Part shown: in pieces, positions 14,689 to 22,314 of the stretch
Layout of the letters: every line of letters begins with the position of its first letter
Numbering within the stretch: the first letter of the stretch is position 1
Source of the DNA: Streptomyces sp. Je 1-79
GTDB lineage: Bacteria; Actinomycetota; Actinomycetes; Streptomycetales; Streptomycetaceae
NCBI RefSeq assembly: GCF_025195125.1
Contig: NZ_JAMGSL010000009.1
Span: forward strand, 5,091-69,090
Direction: 5' to 3'
DNA: 64,000 bases
The notes under the pieces: model-generated
Seen by the model: the letters and a program-made list of their open reading frames with translations, nothing else
Told to the model about the DNA's origin: nothing
Databases searched by the model: none
Made by a program: the position numbers and the translations under genes

Positions 14689-15657
14689 ATGCGCGCACTT
14701 CTTGTGGTCAATCCGGCAGCCACCACCACCAGTGCCCGCACGCGTGACGTCCTCATCCACGCCCTCGCGAGCGAGATGAAGCTGGAGGCCGTCACCACCG
14801 AGTACCGCGGCCACGCCCGCGACCTCGGCCGCCGGGCCGCCGAGTCCGAGGACATCGAGATGGTCGTCGCCCTCGGTGGCGACGGAACGGTGAACGAGGT
14901 CGTCAACGGACTGCTCCACGGCGGTCCGGATCCGGACCGTTTGCCGGGCCTCGCGATCGTCCCCGGCGGCTCCACCAATGTCTTCGCCCGCGCGCTCGGT
15001 CTGCCCAACGACGCCGTCGAGGCGACGGGCGCGCTGCTCGACGCGCTCCGTGAGCGCCGTGCACGCACAGTGAGCCTCGGGCTCGCGTCCGGGACGCCTG
15101 GCACCGAGGACGAAGCCGTCCCGGCCCGCTGGTTCACGTTCTGCGCCGGATTCGGTTTCGACGCCAGTGTCATCGGGCGAGTCGAACAGCAGCGGGAACG
15201 CGGCAAGAGATCCACGCACGCGCTCTACCTCCGCCAGGTGTTCCGCCAGTTCCTGGAGGAGCCGAACCGCCGGCACGGCACGATCACCCTGGAGCGCCCC
15301 GGCGAGGCGCCCGTCGAGGACCTGGTCCTGTCCATAATCTGCAACACCTCCCCCTGGACCTACCTGGGCAATCGTCCGGTGTACGCGTCTCCGGAGGCCT
15401 CGTTCGAGACGGCCCTCGACGTCCTCGGTCTGAGCCGGCTCTCGACCCCCGCGGTGGCCCGTTACGCCACCCAGCTGCTCACTTCCAGCCCGGAGCGCGG
15501 GCCGCACGGCAAGCACGCCCTGACTCTGCACGACCTGACCGACTTCACCTTGCATTCGAAGGTTCCGCTCCCCCTCCAGATGGACGGAGACCACCTCGGA
15601 CTGCGTACGAGCGTGACGTTCACAGGCGTTCGCCGTGCACTGCGTGTGATTGTGTGA
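14689..15657 (+). CDS. Diacylglycerol/lipid kinase-family protein
   Basis: A 322-residue DAGK catalytic-domain protein. It starts MRALLVVNPAATTTSAR, has the nucleotide-binding GGDGTVNEVVNGL at residues 63-75 and the substrate loop IVPGGSTNVFARALGLP. It likely phosphorylates a lipid such as diacylglycerol at the membrane's inner face; the substrate is inferred from family. The second half is the beta-sandwich domain with FCAGFGFDASVIGRV. It lies upstream of wblE with a long leader between. Confidence 0.87.
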   Translation: MRALLVVNPAATTTSARTRDVLIHALASEMKLEAVTTEYRGHARDLGRRAAESEDIEMVVALGGDGTVNEVVNGLLHGGPDPDRLPGLAIVPGGSTNVFARALGLPNDAVEATGALLDALRERRARTVSLGLASGTPGTEDEAVPARWFTFCAGFGFDASVIGRVEQQRERGKRSTHALYLRQVFRQFLEEPNRRHGTITLERPGEAPVEDLVLSIICNTSPWTYLGNRPVYASPEASFETALDVLGLSRLSTPAVARYATQLLTSSPERGPHGKHALTLHDLTDFTLHSKVPLPLQMDGDHLGLRTSVTFTGVRRALRVIV

Positions 15658-15974
15658 GTGGAAGGGCCGAAAGTCCTTTCACTCGAACGTTTAGACTGGC
15701 ATCCACCCCTTAGAAGTACGGCTGTGACCTAGCCGACACCGAGGAATCAAAAAAAACTTTCCGGAAGGGGTTGTATCCGGTGCTGAGGTTTGCGAGTCTC
15801 TTCTTGGCGATCGGGACGGCCCGCAAGACCGGCCTCCACTGAGAGTCAGAACCCCTCCTCAATCCAAGGACCACACCAGTTCATCTGGTGATCGGCCCTT
15901 CCCTTGCGGGGGGATTCGTGAAAGCGTTCACATTCACAAGCAACCTGCACGTAATACCAAGAGAGGTAGCAGCC
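15658..15974 (+). promoter_or_regulatory. Long wblE leader with palindromes and an A8 tract
   Basis: A 317-base non-coding interval. It holds an eight-adenine run at 15749-15756, rare in this GC-rich DNA; a perfect CACCAG-TTCAT-CTGGTG dyad at 15874-15890; and GTGA-N6-TCAC at 15918-15931, the spacing of a CRP-type box, followed by a second TTCAC at 15933-15937. A purine-rich ribosome site (AGAGAGG) precedes the wblE ATG. I could not place a convincing -35/-10 pair. Confidence 0.5.
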
Positions 15975-16232
15975 ATGGACTGGCGTCACAACGCCGTTTG
16001 TCGTGAGGAAGACCCCGAGCTGTTCTTCCCCATCGGCAACACCGGTCCTGCGCTGCTGCAGATCGAGGAAGCCAAGGCCGTCTGCCGCCGCTGCCCCGTC
16101 ATGGAGCAGTGCCTGCAGTGGGCGCTCGAGTCCGGCCAGGACTCCGGCGTCTGGGGTGGCCTCAGCGAGGACGAGCGCCGCGCGATGAAGCGCCGTGCCG
16201 CTCGCAACCGGGCGCGCAACGCCAGCGCCTGA
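15975..16232 (+). CDS. wblE: WhiB-family iron-sulfur regulator WblE
   Basis: An 85-residue WhiB-like protein. The four cluster cysteines are C9, C37, C40 and C46 (C-x27-C-x2-C-x5-C), with the G[VI]WGG turn GVWGG at 58-62 and a basic C-terminal DNA-contact tail KRRAARNRARN. It should hold a [4Fe-4S] cluster sensitive to O2 or NO and act on sigma factor-bound promoters. Position between the lipid kinase gene and the sensor kinase, and closeness to sigH, match wblE of S. coelicolor. Confidence 0.93.
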   Translation: MDWRHNAVCREEDPELFFPIGNTGPALLQIEEAKAVCRRCPVMEQCLQWALESGQDSGVWGGLSEDERRAMKRRAARNRARNASA

Positions 16233-16323
16233 ACACCCTGACAAGCCTGAGGCAAGCGGCGCGTACATCGCGTACGCAATCACCGCCCCCGAGCCGCAGC
16301 GCGCAGCAGTAACCCACAGCATT

Positions 16324-16359
16324 CGAGCCCCGGACCGATCTCCTTCGGTCCGGGGCTCG
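16324..16359. terminator. Bidirectional terminator wblE / sensor kinase
   Basis: A perfect 15-bp stem (CGAGCCCCGGACCGA and complement) with a six-base loop between the convergent wblE and histidine kinase genes. Confidence 0.85.
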
Positions 16360-16409
16360 CTGCTGTGTGCCCTGCCGCTCGGCTGCTCGGCTCGGGCCGC
16401 TCCACTCGG

Positions 16410-17885
16410 CTACTTCTGGGACCGTACGGGGATGTCGAGGACGACCCTGGTCCCGCGCTCCACGCCCGGCTGCATGTCGAAGGTTCCGCCCAACTCCCCT
16501 TCCACCAGCGTCCGTACGATCTGCAGACCGAGGTTGCCGGCGCGCTGCGGGTCGAAGCCCTCGGGCAGACCGCGGCCGTCGTCCTTGACCGTGATCAACA
16601 GCCGGGCGTCGGCGCGGGGTTCCCCGCGGACGGCCGTGACCTCGACCGTGCCGTGCTCACCCTGCGCGAAGGCGTGCTCCAGCGCGTTCTGGAGGATCTC
16701 GGTGAGAACCATGGAGAGCGGGGTGGCGACCTCGGCGTCGAGGATGCCGAAGCGGCCGTTGCGCCGGCAGGTCACCTTGCCCGGGGAGATCTCGGCGACC
16801 ATCGCGATCACCCGGTCGGCGATCTCGTCGAACTCCACGCGCTCGTCCAGGTTCTGAGACAGCGTCTCATGCACGATGGCGATCGAACCGACCCTGCGCA
16901 CGGCCTCGTTGAGGGCCTCGCGCCCCCGGTCGGAGTCCATCCGGCGCGCCTGGAGGCGCAGCAGCGCGGCCACGGTCTGGAGGTTGTTCTTCACCCGGTG
17001 GTGGATCTCCCGGATGGTGGCGTCCTTGGTGATCAACTCGCGCTCGCGGCGGCGCAGTTCCGTGACGTCGCGCAGGAGTACGAGCGAACCGATGCGGGTG
17101 CCCTTGGGCTTGAGCGGGATCGCCCGGAGCTGGATCACCCCGCCGTTGCCCTCGACCTCGGCCTCGCGCGGGGCGTAGCCGGAGGCCAGTTTGACCAGCG
17201 CCTCGTCGACGGGGCCGCGGGAGGGGGCGAGTTCGGCGGTGATCTGGCCGAGGTGCTGGCCGACGAGGTCGGCGGCGAGCCCGAGCCGGTGGTACGCGGA
17301 GAGGGCGTTGGGCGAGGCGTACTGGACGATGCCGTCGGCGTCGAGCCGGATCAGTCCGTCGCCGGCCCGCGGCGAGGAGTCCATGTCGCTCGCCTCCCCG
17401 GGGAAGGGGAAGGTGCCGGCGGCGATCATCTGGGCCAGGTCGGAGGCGGACTGGAGGTAGGTGAGCTCCAGCCGGGACGGGGTTCGGACGGTGAGCAGGT
17501 TGGTGTTGCGGGCGATGACGCCGAGGACGCGGCCCTCACGGCGTACGGGGATGGACTCGACCCGGACCGGGACCTCCTCACGCCACTCCGGGTCGCCCTC
17601 GCGCACGATCCGGCCCTCGTCGAGGGCGGCGTCGAGCAGCGGGCGGCGGCCGCGGGGAACCAGGTGGCCGACCATGTCGTCCTGGTAGGAGGTGGGGCCG
17701 GTGTTGGGCCGCATCTGGGCCACGGACACGTAGCGGGTGCCGTCCAGGGTCGGGACCCAGAGAACGAGGTCCGCGAAGGAGAGGTCGGAGAGCAGCTGCC
17801 ACTCCGAGACCAGCAGATGGAGCCACTCGAGGTCGGACTCACTCAGAGCGGTGTGCTGGCGTACGAGGTCGTTCATGGAGGGCAC
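16410..17885 (-). CDS. PdtaS-like sensor histidine kinase
   Basis: A 491-residue soluble kinase with no membrane helix. Residues 10-150 are the GAF-like sensor domain seen in PdtaS, about 180-285 a PAS domain (DGLIRLDADGIVQYASPNA), then a HisKA_2 dimerisation helix with phospho-acceptor REIHHRVKNNLQT near 300, and an ATPase domain with EILQNALEHAF (N-box) and DDGRGLPEGF (G1). It should phosphorylate an ANTAR or other response regulator encoded elsewhere; none is next to it. Start at the GTG 17885 or ATG 17876 is not settled, since neither has a clear ribosome site. Confidence 0.9.
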   Translation of the reverse strand: MPSMNDLVRQHTALSESDLEWLHLLVSEWQLLSDLSFADLVLWVPTLDGTRYVSVAQMRPNTGPTSYQDDMVGHLVPRGRRPLLDAALDEGRIVREGDPEWREEVPVRVESIPVRREGRVLGVIARNTNLLTVRTPSRLELTYLQSASDLAQMIAAGTFPFPGEASDMDSSPRAGDGLIRLDADGIVQYASPNALSAYHRLGLAADLVGQHLGQITAELAPSRGPVDEALVKLASGYAPREAEVEGNGGVIQLRAIPLKPKGTRIGSLVLLRDVTELRRRERELITKDATIREIHHRVKNNLQTVAALLRLQARRMDSDRGREALNEAVRRVGSIAIVHETLSQNLDERVEFDEIADRVIAMVAEISPGKVTCRRNGRFGILDAEVATPLSMVLTEILQNALEHAFAQGEHGTVEVTAVRGEPRADARLLITVKDDGRGLPEGFDPQRAGNLGLQIVRTLVEGELGGTFDMQPGVERGTRVVLDIPVRSQK

Positions 17886-17993
17886 ATGAGCGAGCGTACC
17901 TGCGGAATCGGGGCGCGATGAACCTGGATCTCACGGCGTTCGTGTTGGAGGATGGGCCGGGAACGCGACCTTGCCGATGGATGGACAGACGAG

Positions 17994-18009
17994 AATGGTC
18001 TAGTCCACA
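17994..18009. promoter_or_regulatory. DasR-type box (dre) upstream of the sensor kinase
   Basis: AATGGTCTAGTCCACA matches the DasR consensus ACTGGTCTAGACCACT at about 13 of 16 positions, including the TGGTCTAG core. It lies 109 bases before the kinase start and 60 bases before a small plus-strand ORF. It is probably a DasR site, since dasR and its other targets lie within 8 kb; the controlled gene is unclear. Confidence 0.6.
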
Positions 18010-18038
18010 ATGGCGGGGCAGCGTTCAATAGAAGACCT

Positions 18039-18063
18039 CCACCCTCCCCGCACAGGAGGGTGG
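18039..18063 (+). promoter_or_regulatory. Hairpin that sequesters a Shine-Dalgarno sequence
   Basis: CCACCCTCC (18039-18047) pairs perfectly with GGAGGGTGG (18055-18063) around a seven-base loop. The right arm contains AGGAGGG, a consensus ribosome-binding site, just before the GTG of a 34-codon ORF. The pairing would hide the ribosome site, as in a translational switch or RNA thermometer. Function is inferred. Confidence 0.45.
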
Positions 18064-18068
18064 ACGAG

Positions 18069-18173
18069 GTGATCGGCGCTCTCTGCCCTGACTGCGCCGA
18101 GACCTCCCATCACGGCCGTGGGACCGCACATCCTCGGCCGGGCAACTCCGGGCTGCGGTGCCGGACGGGTTGA
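18069..18173 (+). CDS. Possible 34-residue peptide with CPxC motif
   Basis: A short ORF starting GTG at 18069, reading VIGALCPDCAETSHHGRG and ending at TGA. C-P-D-C plus HH and a final Cys could bind metal. Support: a strong ribosome-binding sequence at the right distance and an upstream DasR-like box. Against: it is short and its second half looks like ordinary GC-rich spacer. I treat it as a candidate only. Confidence 0.3.
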   Translation: MIGALCPDCAETSHHGRGTAHPRPGNSGLRCRTG

Positions 18174-18193
18174 GGGTCCCGTCGGGCGCCGCG

Positions 18194-18239
18194 GCCCGCG
18201 GGTGTTTTCGGGGCAGGGAGATCCCCGCCCGCGGGTGTT
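18194..18239. repeat. 13-bp direct repeat downstream of tetR
   Basis: GCCCGCGGGTGTT occurs at 18194-18206 and 18227-18239, 33 bp apart, each containing the palindrome CCCGCGGG. The rest of the interval up to the tetR stop at 18283 is GC-rich with no gene. Confidence 0.6.
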
Positions 18240-18282
18240 CCGGGCCGGCAGGGCACCCCGCCCCCGCGGCCCGTGGCCCGCT

Positions 18283-18894
18283 TCAGTCCGTGGCGGCCGG
18301 TACAGCCGGCCAGGCCAGCATCGCCGCGTCCGCCACCGCTTCCAGCTCCGCCCTCGTCGCCCCGTCGCGCGCCTGCTGGGACATGCCCTGGAGGACCGCG
18401 CCGAAGAGCCGGGCCAGGGTGGCGGCGTCCGTGCCGGCCGCCAGCTCCCCCGCGTCCGCGCCGCGCCGGATCCGCTCCTCGAACGACGTCAGGTTGCTGT
18501 TGCGGCGGTCGCGCAGGGCCTGCTCGACCTCGGGGTTGGAGCAGTTGATCGCGGCGGAGATCATCAGGCAGCCGCGCGGGTGGGCCGGGTCGGTGAAGAC
18601 GTCCGCCGCCTCCGTGAGCATCCTGCCGAACGCGCCGCGCGCCGTCGGCTCCTCCTCGAACGCGCGGCCGCCGTAGGCGCCGTAGCTGACGGCGTACGCC
18701 TGCACGACCTCCTCGAACAGGGCCTTCTTGTCGCCGAAGGCCGCGTAGAGGCTCGGGGCACTGATGCCCATGGCGCGGGTGAGGTCGGAGACGGAGGTGG
18801 TCTCGTAGCCGTGCTCCCAGAACGCCATCGTGGCCTGCTCCAGCGCCGTCAGGCGGTCGAAGGAGCGGGGGCGGCCGCGCGGTTTCGTCGTCAT
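18283..18894 (-). CDS. TetR-family regulator of the divergent SDR gene
   Basis: A 203-residue TetR protein. The HTH is TALEQATMAFWEHGYETTSVSDL through ISAPSLYAAFGDKKALF in the first 60 residues. The C-terminal ligand domain has the HPRGCLMISAAINCS segment typical of the TetR_C_16/YxaF-like subgroup. It is divergent from an SDR oxidoreductase with two matching operator repeats between them, so it most likely represses that gene and itself. Confidence 0.88.
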   Translation of the reverse strand: MTTKPRGRPRSFDRLTALEQATMAFWEHGYETTSVSDLTRAMGISAPSLYAAFGDKKALFEEVVQAYAVSYGAYGGRAFEEEPTARGAFGRMLTEAADVFTDPAHPRGCLMISAAINCSNPEVEQALRDRRNSNLTSFEERIRRGADAGELAAGTDAATLARLFGAVLQGMSQQARDGATRAELEAVADAAMLAWPAVPAATD

Positions 18895-18907
18895 GGACTC
18901 AATTCTA

Positions 18908-18958
18908 TAGCGGCCGCTACGGAAGGGTGGTACGGTTTCTTTCTGTAACGGCCACTAC
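18908..18958. promoter_or_regulatory. Two TetR operator repeats
   Basis: TAGCGGCCGCTA at 18908-18919 is a perfect 12-bp palindrome and TAACGGCCACTA at 18946-18957 is a near copy. Both continue as CGGAAG and their centres are 38 bp apart, about 3.6 helical turns. They fill the 84-base spacer between divergent tetR and SDR genes, which is where a TetR dimer would block both promoters. Confidence 0.7.
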
Positions 18959-18978
18959 GGAAGTGAGGGGGGCGTCCG

Positions 18979-19731
18979 ATGGGTGCGCTCGCGGGGAAGA
19001 CGGCACTGGTCACGGGCGGTAGCCGGGGCATCGGGCGGGGCATCGCCGAGCGGCTGGGGCGGGACGGCGCTCGGGTCGCGGTGCATTACGGGACGAACGA
19101 GGCGGCGGCGAAGGAGACCGTGGCGGCGATCGAGGCGGCGGGCGGCGAGGCGTTCGCGATCGGCCAGGAGCTCGGGGTGCAGGGGGACGCGGCGGCGCTC
19201 TGGGAGCGGTTCGACGAGCTGGCCGACGGGCTGGACATCCTCGTCAGCAACGCGGGGATCGGGGCCTCACGACCGTTCGCGACGATCGACGAGGCGGAGT
19301 ACGACCGGATCTTCGCGGTGAACACGAAGGCGGCGTTCTTCCTGGCGCAGCGGGGTGCCGAGCGGCTGCGCGACGGGGGCCGCATCATCAACATCTCCAC
19401 CGGGCTCAGCCACGCGGCGATGATGCCCGAGCTGATCGCGTACGCGATGTCCAAGAGTGCCCTGGACACGTTCACGCGCTATCTGTCCAAGGTGCTGGGC
19501 GGCCGGGGCATCACGGTCAACGCGGTGGCGCCGGGGATCGTGGACACGGACATCAACGCGGACTGGCTGCGGGGGAACGAGGAGGCGTGGGCGGGGGCCG
19601 CGGCGCTGTCGGCGCTCGGGAAGGTCGGCACCCCGGCGGACATAGCCGATGTGGTGGCCTTCCTGGCCTCGCACGACGGGCGCTGGGTGACGGGACAGTG
19701 GATCGACGCCACGGGGGGCTCACTGGCCTGA
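18979..19731 (+). CDS. Short-chain dehydrogenase/reductase (SDR)
   Basis: A 250-residue classical SDR. The cofactor motif is TGGSRGIG at 12-19, NAG at 91-93, catalytic Ser140, and Tyr155-x3-Lys159 in YAMSK. The absence of an acidic residue after the second strand and basic residues nearby favour NADP(H). Substrate not identifiable. It is controlled by the divergent TetR regulator, a common arrangement for detoxification of carbonyl compounds. Confidence 0.9.
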   Translation: MGALAGKTALVTGGSRGIGRGIAERLGRDGARVAVHYGTNEAAAKETVAAIEAAGGEAFAIGQELGVQGDAAALWERFDELADGLDILVSNAGIGASRPFATIDEAEYDRIFAVNTKAAFFLAQRGAERLRDGGRIINISTGLSHAAMMPELIAYAMSKSALDTFTRYLSKVLGGRGITVNAVAPGIVDTDINADWLRGNEEAWAGAAALSALGKVGTPADIADVVAFLASHDGRWVTGQWIDATGGSLA

Positions 19732-19858
19732 CGGAGAGGGGCGGGCTCCGGTGGCTGCGTGAGGCGTGCCGTTCGACGATGGGGAGGGCACCCGCGGCAC
19801 TGTCCGCGGTTCGGAAGGGCCTGAGCGGACGGCCTCCGCTCTGCTAGATTGAACTTTG

Positions 19859-19874
19859 ATTGGTCTATACCACC
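19859..19874 (+). promoter_or_regulatory. DasR box (dre) of nagB
   Basis: ATTGGTCTATACCACC has perfect TGGT...ACCA half-sites and matches the DasR consensus. It lies just after a TAGATT -10-like hexamer (about 19845-19850), so bound DasR would block transcription of nagB. This also argues against any start codon upstream of 19875. Confidence 0.85.
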
Positions 19875-19914
19875 AGGCCCCTCACCAGCCCCTCACCAGA
19901 TCGGCAGGCAAAGC

Positions 19915-20700
19915 GTGGAAGTTGTCATCGTCCCGGACGCCACGGCAGGCGGAGAGCTCATCGCGGACGGCATCGCCGGCCTCCTGCGCCGCAAGCCCGA
20001 CGCGCTGCTCGGCGTTGCCACCGGTTCGACTCCGCTGCCCATCTACGAGGCCCTGATCGCCCAGGTCAAGGCCGGTTCCGTGGACGCCTCGCGCGCCCGG
20101 ATCGCTCAGCTCGACGAGTACGTCGGGCTGCCCACCGGGCACCCCGAGTCGTACCGCTCCACCGTGCTGCGCCAGGTCGTCGAGCCGCTCGGGCTCTCCG
20201 CGGGCGCCTTCATGGGCCCCGACGGCTCGGCCGAGGACGTCCAGGCGGCCTGCGAGGCCTACGACCAGGCCCTGCGCGACGCCGGCGGGGTCGACCTGCA
20301 GATCCTCGGCATCGGGACCGACGGGCACATCGGCTTCAACGAGCCGTGCTCGTCGCTCGCCTCGCGGACGCGGATCAAGACGCTCACCGAGCAGACCCGT
20401 GTCGACAACGCGCGCTTCTTCGACAACGACATCGAGCAGGTGCCGCACCACGTCATCACCCAGGGCATCGGCACCATCCTGGAAGCCCGCCACCTGGTGC
20501 TCCTGGCGACCGGCGAGGGCAAGGCCGACGCCGTGGCCCAGACCGTCGAGGGCCCGGTCGCCGCGCTCGTACCGGCGTCCGCGCTCCAGCTGCACCCGCA
20601 TGCCACGGTCGTCGTGGACGAGGCCGCCGCGTCCAAGCTGAAGCTCGCCGACTACTTCCGCCACACCTTCGCCAACAAGCCCTCCTGGCAGGGCATCTAG
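19915..20700 (+). CDS. nagB: Glucosamine-6-phosphate deaminase NagB
   Basis: A 261-residue enzyme converting glucosamine-6-phosphate to fructose-6-phosphate and ammonia, the last step feeding amino sugars into glycolysis. LDEYVGL carries the catalytic Asp67, and GIGTDGHIGFNEP holds Asp136, His138 and Glu143. LLGVATGSTPLPIYEAL is the sugar-phosphate-binding start. The GTG at 19915 follows GGCAGG and gives the family length. Glucosamine-6-phosphate, its substrate, is the ligand that releases DasR, and a DasR box lies just upstream. Confidence 0.95.
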   Translation: MEVVIVPDATAGGELIADGIAGLLRRKPDALLGVATGSTPLPIYEALIAQVKAGSVDASRARIAQLDEYVGLPTGHPESYRSTVLRQVVEPLGLSAGAFMGPDGSAEDVQAACEAYDQALRDAGGVDLQILGIGTDGHIGFNEPCSSLASRTRIKTLTEQTRVDNARFFDNDIEQVPHHVITQGIGTILEARHLVLLATGEGKADAVAQTVEGPVAALVPASALQLHPHATVVVDEAAASKLKLADYFRHTFANKPSWQGI

Positions 20701-20738
20701 GGCCTGTGCGCACCGGCCGTACCCGCCGGGGTACGGCG

Positions 20739-20775
20739 AAGGGGCCCGGCACCTGGTTCAGGTGCCGGGCCCCTT
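20739..20775. terminator. Bidirectional terminator nagB / dasD
   Basis: A perfect 17-bp stem (AAGGGGCCCGGCACCTG and complement) with a three-base loop between the convergent nagB and GH3 genes. Confidence 0.9.
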
Positions 20776-20787
20776 GGCGTACCGGTC

Positions 20788-22305
20788 TCAGACTCCGGCG
20801 ATGGCCTCCGCCGCGGCGCGGCCACAGACCCGGGCGGCGCCGTGGGTGGCGATGTGCAGGGCGCCGCGGGGTGCGGCCTGGTTCAGCCCCATCTCCACCA
20901 CGACGGTGTCCGGACGGGCCGCGAGCAGGGCGTCGAGGGCCTCGGTCATCCACGGGTGCCGGTGGGCGTCCCGTACGACCGCGACGATCCGCCGCTCCCC
21001 CGCGGCGGCGAGCACGGCGTCCACCGACGGCTTGTCGAACGCGCCGGTCTCCGTGCCGGGCAGCAGCCGCTCCAGCTCCGCGGCGACGCCCCAGGGCGTC
21101 TCGTCGCCCACGGCGATGTTGGCGACCGGGGTGAAGGCGGCCACGTAGGGAGCGCTGGTCATCGGCGAGTAGGGCCGCTCCCCCGTCGTGACGGCCAAGG
21201 CCCGGCGGGCGGCGACGAGTCCGATCTCGGTGCCGGGCGCGGTCCCCTCCTGCACTGCCGCGCCCGGCCCCGATACAGCCCCCCTGGCCCGGTGAGCCTG
21301 GGTCCAGGCCGCCAGGGCGCGTACCCGCGCCGCGGCGTCGGCCAGCCGCTCCTCGGGCAGTTCACCGGTCCGTACCGCTTCGACCAGCGCGTCGCGCAGC
21401 CGCAGTACGGTGTCCTCGTCGGCCAGCCCGCCGCCGACGCAGATGGCGTCGGCGCCCGCGGCGATCGCGAGGACGGATCCGCGCTCGATGCCGTACGTCG
21501 ACGCGATGGCCTGCATCTCCATGCCGTCCGTGACGATCAGCCCCTCGAAGCCCAGCTCCTGACGCAGCAGACCGGTGAGGATCTGCGGGCTCAGGGTCGC
21601 CGGGCGGTCCGGGTCGAGCGCGGAGAGCAGGATATGCGCGCTCATGACTGCTTTGGTACCCGCGGCGATCGCGGCGCGGAAAGGTACCAGCTCACGGGCG
21701 TGCAGTGTGGCGAGATCCACATCGATCCGGGGCATCGCGTGGTGCGAGTCCACGTTCGTGTCGCCGTGTCCGGGGAAGTGCTTGGTGCAGGCGGCGACGC
21801 CGACGGCCTGGAGGCCCTCGACGTACGCGACGGTGTGCCGGGCGACCAGGTCGGGGCCGGCGCCGAAGGAGCGGACGCCGATGACGGGGTTGTCGGCGTT
21901 GGAGTTCACGTCCGCCGACGGCGCCCAGTTGAGGTCGACGCCGCAGGCGGCGAGCCGGCGGCCGAGCTCCTCGGCGACGGCCCGGGTGAGCTCCACGTCG
22001 TCGACCGAGCCGAGCGCGTAGTTGCCGGGGAAGGAGGAGCCGTTGCGGACCTCCAGGCGCGTGACGTCCCCGCCCTCCTCGTCGATGGCGACCAGGACGT
22101 CGTCCCGCTCGGCCCGCAGCTGCGCGGTGAGCGCGGCGAGCTGCTCGGGGGAGGCGATGTTCCGGCCGAAGAGTCCGACGGAGGAGAGTCCCTCACCGAT
22201 CCTGCGGAGCAGCCAGTCGGGCGCGGTGGTGCCGGTGAAGCCCGGCTGGAGGACCGTGAGCGCGTCCCGGGTCAGGGTGTCCGAGGCGGTTGCGAGTGTG
22301 GTCAT
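20788..22305 (-). CDS. dasD: GH3 beta-N-acetylhexosaminidase, last gene of the das operon
   Basis: A 505-residue glycoside hydrolase of family 3, NagZ type. TKHFPGHGDTNVDSHH at about 174-189 supplies the catalytic His/Asp acid-base dyad that marks N-acetylglucosaminidases, and LIVTDGMEM carries the nucleophile Asp260. No signal peptide, so it acts in the cytoplasm on imported chitooligosaccharides, releasing GlcNAc. A C-terminal domain of about 150 residues follows. It starts nine bases after the dasC stop, hence same transcript. Matches dasD in the S. coelicolor order. Confidence 0.92.
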   Translation of the reverse strand: MTTLATASDTLTRDALTVLQPGFTGTTAPDWLLRRIGEGLSSVGLFGRNIASPEQLAALTAQLRAERDDVLVAIDEEGGDVTRLEVRNGSSFPGNYALGSVDDVELTRAVAEELGRRLAACGVDLNWAPSADVNSNADNPVIGVRSFGAGPDLVARHTVAYVEGLQAVGVAACTKHFPGHGDTNVDSHHAMPRIDVDLATLHARELVPFRAAIAAGTKAVMSAHILLSALDPDRPATLSPQILTGLLRQELGFEGLIVTDGMEMQAIASTYGIERGSVLAIAAGADAICVGGGLADEDTVLRLRDALVEAVRTGELPEERLADAAARVRALAAWTQAHRARGAVSGPGAAVQEGTAPGTEIGLVAARRALAVTTGERPYSPMTSAPYVAAFTPVANIAVGDETPWGVAAELERLLPGTETGAFDKPSVDAVLAAAGERRIVAVVRDAHRHPWMTEALDALLAARPDTVVVEMGLNQAAPRGALHIATHGAARVCGRAAAEAIAGV

Positions 22306-22314
22306 GGGGCTTCG

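Noticed and set aside
15741..15772. SigR promoter (GGAAT ... GTT) before wblE
   Set aside because: The spacing between GGAAT and GTT is 22 bases rather than about 18, and the -35 lacks the leading G.
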